Assembly (NCBI GenBank): GCA_948528155.1
Contig: CAOSZT010000052.1
Span: 1-13,295, forward strand
DNA: 13,295 nt
Source: an uncultured Clostridia bacterium
GTDB taxonomy: Bacteria > Bacillota > Clostridia > TANB77 > CAG-508
Direction: 5' to 3'
Part shown: piece by piece, positions 1-6,264 of the stretch
How positions within the stretch are numbered: position 1 is the stretch's first letter
Layout of the letters: the number at the start of each line of letters is the position of its first letter
Position numbers and translations under genes: made by a program
The notes under the pieces: generated by a model
What the model saw: only the letters and a program-made list of their open reading frames with translations
Database searches by the model: none
What the model was told of the DNA's origin: nothing

Positions 1-8
1 TATTATTT

Positions 9-458
9 ATGAAAGTTATTTATCCAGTATTATTTTATGAAGAAAAAGAAGGTGGATATTCTGTATTTGTTCCAGATTTAGAGAAATCATTAAATACTAG
101 TGCTTCTACTTGTGGAAATACATTGGAGGAAGCAATGTGTATGGCAGAGGATTTAATAGCAGGATTAATATTAGATGAAATGGAAGAAGGAAATAAAATA
201 CCAAAAGCAAGTAAAATTGAAGAAGTAACTTATGATGAATTAGAGAATAATTTGGAAATTGATGATTGGGATTATGTTTCTAAGTTTAAAACGTATATAG
301 TAGTAGATGTTAGTTCTTTTGCTGAAAAATGGGGAAAAGAGTTAATTAAAAAGACAGTTAATATACCTAAATGGGTTAATACTAAAGCAGAAGAATTAAA
401 AATAAATTTTTCAAAAACTTTGGAAGAAGCATTATTACAAAAAATATATAAAGATTAA
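9..458 (+). CDS. hicB: HicB-family antitoxin with C-terminal RHH domain
   Basis: The 149-residue protein has the two-part build of HicB antitoxins. Residues 1-60 form the degenerate RNase-H-like domain that masks the HicA toxin (VIYPVLF, then GGYSVFVPDLE, then a TLEEAMCMAEDLI helix). Residues 110-146 look like a ribbon-helix-helix DNA-binding domain (a KKTVNIPKW strand, then two helices ending EEALLQKI). HicB proteins neutralise the HicA mRNA interferase and repress their own operon. The partner hicA normally lies just upstream, so it would be outside the window; I cannot confirm it. The ATG is only 8 bases from the window edge, so its ribosome site is not visible. A toxin-antitoxin gene next to tail genes is accessory cargo. 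The family is fairly sure; an orphan antitoxin cannot be excluded. Confidence 0.85.
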   Translation: MKVIYPVLFYEEKEGGYSVFVPDLEKSLNTSASTCGNTLEEAMCMAEDLIAGLILDEMEEGNKIPKASKIEEVTYDELENNLEIDDWDYVSKFKTYIVVDVSSFAEKWGKELIKKTVNIPKWVNTKAEELKINFSKTLEEALLQKIYKD

Positions 459-485
459 ACATCAAATTTTATTTGGTGTTTTATT
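458..485 (+). terminator. Intrinsic terminator after hicB
   Basis: A 10-bp stem with one G-U pair joins AACATCAAAT (458-467) to ATTTGGTGTT (471-480) around a three-base TTT loop. It is followed by TTATTAT. It begins on the last base of the hicB stop codon and would end the hicBA transcript. Confidence 0.7.
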
Positions 486-522
486 ATGGAAAAAATAAGA
501 AGAGAATAATAAAATGCTAATA

Positions 523-717
523 TTATTTCTTATTAGTTGTTAAATTATCCTCTTCTTTTAATTCTTCTATAGCGTGGCGAGTGGCTGCAACAACAAAGGC
601 AGTAAATGTTGTTTCTTTACCTTTAATTACATTTTCTACTTCTTCTAATAAATCATTGGGAAATCTAATAGAACGTTGAGTTGTAGAAGGAATTATTGGA
701 ATTTTAAAACTATTCAT
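523..717 (-). CDS. Small ribbon-helix-helix (Arc/CopG/YlcI-like) regulator
   Basis: The 64-residue protein matches the RHH fold. A short strand, TQRSIRFP (residues 13-20), precedes a helix (NDLLEEVENVIKGK) and a second helix (FTAFVVAATRHAIEEL). RHH proteins of this size are DNA-binding dimers, usually repressors. The start is well supported by an AGGAGG site read on the minus strand (about 722-727). It is divergent from the gene at 925. The shared 207-bp spacer carries the palindromic repeats described at 753-825, which makes it the obvious candidate to bind them, although this is inference. Downstream on the minus strand, a weak AT-rich dyad (about 503-532) followed by a T run could be its terminator. 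It is the only clear minus-strand gene in the window. Confidence 0.8.
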   Translation of the reverse strand: MNSFKIPIIPSTTQRSIRFPNDLLEEVENVIKGKETTFTAFVVAATRHAIEELKEEDNLTTNKK

Positions 718-752
718 AGTGACCTCCTTAATATCATAAAATAGTTATGTAA

Positions 753-825
753 TGTATTTGAATTACAGTTGAGATATATTTGAATTACATACAAAATATG
801 GAATTTAATGTATTATAAACATACA
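753..825 (+). promoter_or_regulatory. Promoter/operator of cassette 1
   Basis: Two near-identical 15-mers, TGTATTTGAATTACA (753-767) and TATATTTGAATTACA (775-789), lie exactly 22 bp apart, or two helical turns. The first is almost palindromic (TGTA-TT-AA-TACA). A third dyad, TGTAT-N7-ATACA (809-825), covers the likely -10 hexamer TATTAT (811-816). The second repeat occupies the -35 zone (TTGAAT 780-785 or TTACAT 785-790), but the spacing to the -10 is long (20-25 bp), so the promoter may be activator-dependent or mis-assigned. The same layout recurs at 1694-1766; from 780 onward the two copies match at 53 of 61 positions by eye. It probably controls the gene at 925 and perhaps the divergent RHH gene. 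Confidence 0.55.
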
Positions 826-924
826 AAAATAAAAAGTCTGTCGAAAGTTGTAAAATTAATAAAATATTTTAGAAATTATACAATAGTCGACATAGGCAGT
901 AATATAAATTTAGGAGGGGAAAGT

Positions 925-1605
925 ATGAAAAATAAAAAAATGATAGTAGGCATAATGGCATTAGTTTTGATTGTAATAATAGCAGTAATTATAGTAAAAT
1001 CTTTTAATTATAAGAATAAAACAATTACAGCTTCTAATTTTGAAACAGTTATAAAAGGGGCTAAAAATTCAAATTTGAATGATGAAGAAAAGACACAATT
1101 TGCTATTGGAGTATTAAGATATACTTTTAATCGTAGTGATATATATGGTAAGAAAGTAAAAGATATTATTGAAGAAGGAAAAAATTCTAATACTATGAAT
1201 ATAGCAAATAATTCAACGGAAGATACTCAGAAAGGAAAATTAAAAACTATAAGTAATGATTTCGTAACAGAAATATGGAATGAAGTATTTTGTAATATAA
1301 GTTTTTATGTAGCAACTGGTACAAATTCTACTGGGGGAAAATTAGATATAGAGTACACAATAAACAAAGCTGATAATTTAATGAAACAAAGAGATGAATA
1401 TAACGATTATATTAACTCTTTAGAAGGAGAAGAATATTCTCAAATAAAATATATCTGGGAAAAATTAATTGGTGAGATAGATAGAATGTATTCAAGAATA
1501 AAAGAAGAAACTCCAAGAGAAAAAGATAATACATATAAATTTGATACAGGGAATTTTTCTGAATATTCTAAGGACTTTAAAAATGAAATTGATAAACTGA
1601 AGTAA
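925..1605 (+). CDS. Membrane-anchored protein of unknown function (cassette 1)
   Basis: I do not recognise this 226-residue protein. Residues 1-5 are basic, and about 6-24 form one strongly hydrophobic helix (IVGIMALVLIVIIAVIIV). The rest is hydrophilic, with predicted helices rich in Lys, Glu and Asn, so an N-terminally anchored protein with an external domain is likely. The start chosen is ATG 925, which has a strong site (AGGAGGGG, 912-919). The frame is open back to an ATG at 808, but that codon lies in the promoter, and the equivalent ATG in the sister cassette (1749) meets a stop after 11 codons. The gene is flanked by its own promoter and terminator, which is the layout of a phage 'moron'. 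Small membrane morons are often lysogenic-conversion or superinfection-exclusion factors; that role is only a guess here. Confidence 0.75.
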   Translation: MKNKKMIVGIMALVLIVIIAVIIVKSFNYKNKTITASNFETVIKGAKNSNLNDEEKTQFAIGVLRYTFNRSDIYGKKVKDIIEEGKNSNTMNIANNSTEDTQKGKLKTISNDFVTEIWNEVFCNISFYVATGTNSTGGKLDIEYTINKADNLMKQRDEYNDYINSLEGEEYSQIKYIWEKLIGEIDRMYSRIKEETPREKDNTYKFDTGNFSEYSKDFKNEIDKLK

Positions 1606-1612
1606 TTTTACG

Positions 1613-1643
1613 AAAAACACTTACTTAGGTAGGTGTTTTTATT
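1613..1643 (+). terminator. Intrinsic terminator of cassette 1
   Basis: A 12-bp stem with one G-U pair, AAAAACACTTAC (1613-1624) with GTAGGTGTTTTT (1629-1640), closes a TTAG loop and runs into ATTAT. The hairpin is nearly identical to the one ending the next gene (2384-2417). Confidence 0.85.
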
Positions 1644-1665
1644 ATACAAAAAAGAAGATGAAAAA

Positions 1666-1698
1666 ATGGCAATAATAAAAGTACAAAATGTAATATAA
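1666..1698 (+). pseudogene. Relic of the tape-measure gene start
   Basis: Directly after the cassette 1 terminator there is an ATG ORF of ten codons, MAIIKVQNVI, then a stop. It resembles the start of the tape-measure protein (MATITTAIRVQDAM) with a three-codon gap. Its upstream bases (AAGAAGATGAAAAAATGGCAA, ending at 1671 with the relic's first codons) also parallel the tape-measure ribosome site (AAGGAAGGTGATAAAATGG). Both copies sit at the same distance beyond matching terminators. It looks like a truncated duplicate left when the cassette was duplicated or inserted. It is short, so chance similarity is possible, but the combined alignment with the terminator argues against that. Confidence 0.55.
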
Positions 1699-1766
1699 TT
1701 GAAATACATTTGTACGTCGATTGTATTGCATACAATATATGAAATTTGATGTATTATAAATATACA
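1694..1766 (+). promoter_or_regulatory. Promoter/operator of cassette 2
   Basis: This is the diverged copy of 753-825 at a constant offset of 941 bp with no gaps. It has TATAATTGAAATACA (1694-1708), a second site 22 bp on that is best read as the palindrome TTGTAT-TGC-ATACAA (1721-1735), and the dyad TGTAT-N7-ATACA (1750-1766) over the -10 TATTAT (1752-1757). In the first 15-mer, symmetric positions 5 and 11 both changed T to A relative to copy 1, as expected if symmetry is kept by a dimeric binding protein. The bases between the sites are not conserved. Confidence 0.55.
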
Positions 1767-1820
1767 AGAATAAAAAGTTTGTAGAAGTTATAGAATTGAC
1801 AGAAAAAAGGAGAAAAATTT

Positions 1821-2384
1821 ATGGGTGATTTAATTATTAGTATAATAGTTATAGGTATATTATTATTGTTTATAATATTTTGCATTCATAAAATAGTTTT
1901 ATCTTTAAGTTTGAAATCAAAGCAAAGAGAAGGCAAAAAGCAAAATAATGCAAAAGTATTTATTGTAGCAAAACATATGTCAGGATTACCATTAGCAGAA
2001 CAATCATTATGTAATGTGTTATTATGCGAAGATAAAATAATAATTAAGAATGTAAAAAATGATAGTATATATAATTTGTCTATAGAGAAAATTTTAGATG
2101 TAAATATAAAAAGTGAGGAAGAAATTCAAACTAATTATACAAGTAGTATTGGTGGAGCAGTAGGAGGAGCTGTTTTGTTTGGTCCTCTAGGTGCAATGAT
2201 AGGAGGAAGAAGGAAAAAGAAAGTAGATAAAATTTGTCATTCGTATCTAATATTTACATACAATAATGAAAAAGAAAATAAATATGATTATATAAGTTTT
2301 GATGTAACCAATAATTTTAAAGCACATAAATTTGTTGATTACTTTTCTAAAAACTGTAAAAAAAATACAATAACAGAATTGTAA
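1821..2384 (+). CDS. Membrane-anchored protein with glycine-rich motif (cassette 2)
   Basis: The 187-residue protein begins with a transmembrane helix (about residues 4-26, LIISIIVIGILLLFIIFCI) and then a basic segment (KSKQREGKKQ). The following part resembles a small beta-rich PH/GRAM-like domain (AKVFIVAKHMSG, then CEDKIIIKN, then SIEKILDVNI). Residues about 108-130 hold a Gly-rich motif, SSIGGAVGGAVLFGPLGAMI, followed by GGRRKKK, as in phage and bacterial bPH/SHOCT-type proteins with a glycine-zipper hairpin. A site AAGGAG (1807-1812) lies 8 bases before the ATG. It shares promoter and terminator sequence with the gene at 925, but the proteins are not obviously similar, so the cargo differs. 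Topology suggests a short outside tail with the main domain in the cytoplasm. Function is unknown; superinfection immunity is a reasonable guess only. Confidence 0.75.
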   Translation: MGDLIISIIVIGILLLFIIFCIHKIVLSLSLKSKQREGKKQNNAKVFIVAKHMSGLPLAEQSLCNVLLCEDKIIIKNVKNDSIYNLSIEKILDVNIKSEEEIQTNYTSSIGGAVGGAVLFGPLGAMIGGRRKKKVDKICHSYLIFTYNNEKENKYDYISFDVTNNFKAHKFVDYFSKNCKKNTITEL

Positions 2385-2417
2385 ATAAAAGCACTTACTT
2401 GAGTAGGTGTTTTTATT
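2384..2417 (+). terminator. Intrinsic terminator between cassette 2 and tape measure
   Basis: A 15-bp stem with two G-U pairs joins AATAAAAGCACTTAC (2384-2398) to GTAGGTGTTTTTATT (2403-2417) around a TTGA loop. It starts on the stop codon of the preceding gene and ends about 8 bases before the tape-measure ribosome site. That leaves no room for a promoter for the tail genes. Confidence 0.8.
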
Positions 2418-2440
2418 GTATTAAAAAGGAAGGTGATAAA

Positions 2441-4597
2441 ATGGCAACGATAACGACAGCAATAAGAGTACAAGATGCAATGACACCAGCATTTCACTCA
2501 ATGAATAATGCTTTAAATATTGTAATAAATAGTTTTGAAAATTTGCAAGATAGCACAAATAAAGCAATAGATACAGCAAGTATTCAAACAGCAAGACAAG
2601 AATTAGCAAATGCAAATGCAACAATAATACAAGTAGAAGAAAAATTAAAGAAAGCAAATAACGAAAGTAGTAAAATGCCACAGAATTTTGTTAATGCAAA
2701 TAATTCAGCTAATAATTTAGTACAAACATTAATGGGACTTAGCATTATTCAACGTGGTATAAGTATGATAATAGGTCAAGTAAGTAGTGCAATTTCAAGA
2801 ATAGATACATTAAACAATTATCCAAAAGTTATGGCAAACCTTGGGATAAGTGCAGAGCAAGCAGAAGCGTCAATGCAAATGTTAAATGATGGACTAAAAG
2901 GATTACCAACAAAGTTAAATGATGCAGTTGGTTCAGTTCAAAGGTTTACAAGTGCAAATGGGAATGTTGGAGCTAGTACAAAGATGTTTTTAGCATTAAA
3001 TAATGCAATTCTTGCAGGTGGTGCTGAGATGGCAACACAACAATCAGCATTAGAACAATTATCTCAATCTTATGCAAAAGGAAAACCAGATATGACAGAA
3101 TGGCGTTCAGCAATGGTAGCTATGCCAGCACAATTAGGACAAGTAGCAACAGCAATGAATTTTAAAAGTGCAGATGCATTAGGTGAGGCTTTGACAAATG
3201 GTAAAGTTAGTATGAATGAATTTATGAATACTTTAATTGAACTTAACGAAAAAGGAGCTAATGGATTTCCTAGTTTAGCAGAACAAGCTAAAAATGCAAC
3301 AGGGGGGTTACAAACATCTATTGAAAATATGAAAACATCTATTACTAGAGGAGTTGCAAATATGATTACAAGTATAAATGAAGGTTTAGAAACAGCGGGT
3401 TTTGGAAGTATTCAAGACATTATTAATAATATTGGCTCTGGATTTGAAAATGTATTAAGTAATATAGGAAATTTTGTAGAAGGAATAATGGTATTTATAA
3501 ATGAAATATCTACTTATCTATCTCCAATAATTAACTTTTTTCAATGGATTGGAAGTGTAATTGCTGATAATTGGTCTATAATAAGTCCAATATTAAATGC
3601 AATTATTTCAGTTCTTGCAATTTATGTAATGTATACAGCAATAGTAACAATTGCAACAAAGATATGGACGATAGCTCAAGGAATATTTAATTCAACAATG
3701 TGGGCATGCCCTATTGTTTGGATTATTCTTCTTATAATAGCTCTTATTGCCGCTATTTATGCAATAGTAGCAGCGATTAATAAAGCAACAGGCTCAACAA
3801 TAAGTGCAACTGGAGTCATTGTAGGTGCTTTAATGACAGCAGCAGCTTTTATATGGAATTTATTTTTGGGATTATTGGACTTAGTTTTAGGAATAATAAA
3901 TGTACTTGTTAATCGCTGGATAAAATTTGCAAACTTTTTTGCTAATTTATTCAATGACCCAATAGGGGCAATTGTTCATCTATTTGGAGATATGGCAGAT
4001 AGTATTTTAGGAATATTAGAAAGTATTGCAAAAGCAATTGATAAAGTATTTGGTTCTAATTTAGCAGGAGCAGTACAAGGCTGGAGAAGTGGATTAGATG
4101 GAATGATTGAAAAGGTTGCTAATAAATATGGAAATGGAAGTTATGAAAAGGTTTTAGAAGAATTAAATTTAAGTTCTGAAAGTCTTGGATTTAAAAGATT
4201 GGATTATGGAGATGCTTGGAGTAGTGGTTATAATTGGGGACAAGGAATAGATAATAAAGTTTCTGATATATTTAATAAAGTAAAAAATCCTAAAGAAGCA
4301 AGTGATTATAATAATATATTAGGAAACTTAAATAATATATCAGATAACACAGGCAACACAGCAGGAAACACAGGCAAAATAAGCGACACACTAGACGCCA
4401 CAGAAGAAGACCTACAATATTTAAGAGACATAGCAGAAAGAGAAACAATAAACAGATTCACAACAGCGGAAATAAAAGTAGACTTTACAAGTAACAACAA
4501 CATAAACAGTGAAATGGATATAGATGGAATAGTAGACAGTTTAGGACAAAAACTAGAGGAAAGATTAGAAGTAGTAGCGGAAGGAGTGTACATATAA
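2441..4597 (+). CDS. Phage tail tape measure protein
   Basis: This is the longest gene, 718 residues from ATG 2441 (site AAGGAAGGTG, 2425-2434). The frame opens earlier at TTG 2399, inside the terminator hairpin, and that start is rejected. Residues about 110-310 form the conserved tape-measure N-terminal region (IDTLNNYPKVMANLGIS, the FTSANGNVGAS segment, MTEWRSAMVAMPAQLGQVA). Hydrophobic helices follow at about 357-410, 421-448 (WACPIVWIILLIIALIAAIY) and 454-490. The C-terminus is polar. The protein sets tail length and is packed in the tube; at roughly 0.15 nm per residue it predicts a tail near 105-110 nm. Codon use changes sharply near 4340 (AAT to AAC), so the last ~85 residues may derive from recombination. 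Its stop overlaps the next start (TAATG). Confidence 0.93.
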   Translation: MATITTAIRVQDAMTPAFHSMNNALNIVINSFENLQDSTNKAIDTASIQTARQELANANATIIQVEEKLKKANNESSKMPQNFVNANNSANNLVQTLMGLSIIQRGISMIIGQVSSAISRIDTLNNYPKVMANLGISAEQAEASMQMLNDGLKGLPTKLNDAVGSVQRFTSANGNVGASTKMFLALNNAILAGGAEMATQQSALEQLSQSYAKGKPDMTEWRSAMVAMPAQLGQVATAMNFKSADALGEALTNGKVSMNEFMNTLIELNEKGANGFPSLAEQAKNATGGLQTSIENMKTSITRGVANMITSINEGLETAGFGSIQDIINNIGSGFENVLSNIGNFVEGIMVFINEISTYLSPIINFFQWIGSVIADNWSIISPILNAIISVLAIYVMYTAIVTIATKIWTIAQGIFNSTMWACPIVWIILLIIALIAAIYAIVAAINKATGSTISATGVIVGALMTAAAFIWNLFLGLLDLVLGIINVLVNRWIKFANFFANLFNDPIGAIVHLFGDMADSILGILESIAKAIDKVFGSNLAGAVQGWRSGLDGMIEKVANKYGNGSYEKVLEELNLSSESLGFKRLDYGDAWSSGYNWGQGIDNKVSDIFNKVKNPKEASDYNNILGNLNNISDNTGNTAGNTGKISDTLDATEEDLQYLRDIAERETINRFTTAEIKVDFTSNNNINSEMDIDGIVDSLGQKLEERLEVVAEGVYI

Positions 4598-5269
4598 TGT
4601 ATTATTTTTACTTAGATAAACTATTATTACCAGTAGCACCCGAAAAACTAGAACTAAAAATAAAAAATCAAAACAAAACAATGAAATTAATAAATGAAGG
4701 AGAAATAAATCAAATAAAGACACCTCGGACTAACAGAGGTGTCTTTTGATATAGAAATACCAAGTTACAAAAGACCATACACAACATATAAAAATGGATT
4801 TCAATCAGTAAAATACTACTTAGAAGAAATAGAAAAACTAAAAACAGAACAAAAACCATTTCAATTCATAGTATCACGAAAAACACCAGACAATAAAGTA
4901 CTATTTGATACAAATATGAAAGTAACATTAGAAGAATACACAATAAAAGAAGAATCAAAAGAAGGGTTTGACATTAAAGTATCAATAAAACTAAAGCAAT
5001 ACAGAGACTACTCGACAAAAACAATGCAAATAACAATAAAACAATATAAACCAGTAGCGGTTGAAACATCAATAGCAAGACCAACAAACACAGCACCAAC
5101 AACAAGAACATACACAGTAGTAAAAGGAGACTGTTTATGGAACATAGCAAAAAAATACTATGGAGATGGTGCACAATACACAAAAATATATAATGCAAAC
5201 AAAGACAAAATAAAAAAGCCTAGTCTAATATATCCACGGACAGGTTTTTATTATTCCTTAAATTTATAA
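4597..5269 (+). pseudogene. xkdP: XkdP-like LysM tail protein, broken by two frameshifts
   Basis: An ATG at 4597 overlaps the tape-measure stop and encodes MYYFYLDKLLLPVAPEK..., the usual start of LysM tail proteins. It runs to a TGA at 4747-4749 (50 residues). A second open frame continues to 5269. Removing one C (4726) restores ...IKTPGLTEVSFDIEIP..., the family's hallmark junction. The second frame holds a C-terminal LysM domain (RTYTVVKGDCLWNIAKKYYG, from about 5107) but ends abnormally, YPRTGFYYSLNL. Removing one C (5237) restores IYPGQVFIIP and a stop at 5259-5261, the standard LysM end. The repaired product would be 220 residues, close to the family's 230 or so. XkdP bridges tube and baseplate hub. 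As written, a GTG (4739) or later start could give only the C-terminal part. A sequencing error is possible. Confidence 0.82.
4716..4747 (+). other. Perfect hairpin at the first xkdP frameshift
   Basis: AAAGACACCTC (4716-4726) and GAGGTGTCTTT (4736-4746) form an 11-bp perfect stem with a 9-base loop, ending in a run of four T. It looks like a weak terminator but lies inside coding sequence. The base inferred to be inserted, C4726, is the one that closes the stem against G4736. Confidence 0.75.
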
Positions 5270-5283
5270 ATTGAGGTGAAAAA

Positions 5284-6234
5284 ATGAATGATTATGAATT
5301 ATTAATACAAAATGGAAGCACAGTATATTCTCCAATAGTAGAAGAAGGCATTGAATGGGAAACAGAAAGAAAAGGAAGTCCAGGAAAGCTAACATTTAAA
5401 ATATTACAAGACAATTTATTAAATTTTACAGAAGGAAATGCGATAAGGTTTAAATACAAAGAAAATAATGTATTTTATGGATTTGCTTTTACCAAAAAAA
5501 GAGACAAAAATCCAATAATAACAATAACAGCTTATGACCAACTACGATACTTAAAAAACAAAGATACATACATATATAAAAACAAAACCGCTGATGAACT
5601 AACAAAAATGATAGCAAATGATTTTTTATTAAATATAGGCACATTAGAACAAACAGTTTATAAAATAGCCACACGTTCAGAAAGCAACAAAACATTATTT
5701 GACATAATACAAACAGCAATAGACACAACAACACAAAATACAAATGAAATGTTTGTACTATATGATGACTTTGGAAAAATATGTTTGAAAAACATAGAAA
5801 GAATGAAAATAGGATTAGTAATAGATGAAGAAACAGGGGAAAACTTTGACTATAGTTCATCAATAGATAATGATACATACAATCAAATAAAACTCACTTA
5901 TGACAACAAAGAAACAGGAAAAAGAGAAGTATATATTGCAAAAGACACATCACATATAAATGAATGGGGAATTTTACAATACTATGACAAAATAGACGAA
6001 AAAGTCAATGGTAGAGCCAAAGTAGACGCACTATTAAAATTATATAATCAAAAAACAAGGCAATTACAAATAAAAAATGCAATAGGAGATATACGAGTAA
6101 GAGGAGGCTCACTAATAATAGTAAAAATGGATTTAGGAGATATAAAATTACAAAATTTTATGTTAGTAGAAAAAGTAAAACACACATTTAAAAACAATGA
6201 ACATATAATGGATTTAACATTAAGACGGCAATAA
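5284..6234 (+). CDS. xkdQ: XkdQ-like baseplate hub protein (late control D type)
   Basis: The 316-residue protein resembles PBSX XkdQ/YqbQ, the structural equivalent of phage gpD hub proteins. Visible hallmarks are the N-terminal IEWETERKGSPGKLTFKI, the EGNAIRFKYKENNVFYGFAF strand pair, the ITITAYDQLRYLKNKDTYI segment and the C-terminal GDIRVRGGSLIIVKM and LVEKVKHTF strands. These proteins form the hub that joins the tail tube to the central spike. The start follows TGAGGTGA (about 5272-5279). The gene sits directly after xkdP and before the DUF2577 gene, as in PBSX. The length is normal and I see no break in the frame. Its codon use is C-ending (AAC, CTA, ACA), like the xkdP region and unlike the tape measure. 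Confidence 0.9.
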   Translation: MNDYELLIQNGSTVYSPIVEEGIEWETERKGSPGKLTFKILQDNLLNFTEGNAIRFKYKENNVFYGFAFTKKRDKNPIITITAYDQLRYLKNKDTYIYKNKTADELTKMIANDFLLNIGTLEQTVYKIATRSESNKTLFDIIQTAIDTTTQNTNEMFVLYDDFGKICLKNIERMKIGLVIDEETGENFDYSSSIDNDTYNQIKLTYDNKETGKREVYIAKDTSHINEWGILQYYDKIDEKVNGRAKVDALLKLYNQKTRQLQIKNAIGDIRVRGGSLIIVKMDLGDIKLQNFMLVEKVKHTFKNNEHIMDLTLRRQ

Positions 6235-6264
6235 TTTTGTATCTTAATATATAGGAGGTATGTA

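Noticed and set aside
838..845. TGTCGAA-like Spo0A-box matches at about 840, 12920 and 13078
   Set aside because: The motif is short and AT-rich sequence produces it often; no consistent promoter position links the three.
808..924. Upstream extension of the cassette 1 gene to ATG 808 (39 extra residues)
   Set aside because: The ATG lies in the promoter dyad, has no ribosome site, and the equivalent ATG in the sister cassette is closed by a stop after 11 codons. ATG 925 has a strong ribosome site.
2399..2440. Tape-measure start at TTG 2399
   Set aside because: It falls in the loop of the terminator hairpin. ATG 2441 has a good ribosome site and the expected N-terminus.
4716..4750. Programmed +1 frameshift in the xkdP homologue
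   Set aside because: No recognised slippery motif is present; CGG is used elsewhere without a shift. A second insertion near the 3' end cannot be explained by programming. Kept only as a remote alternative.
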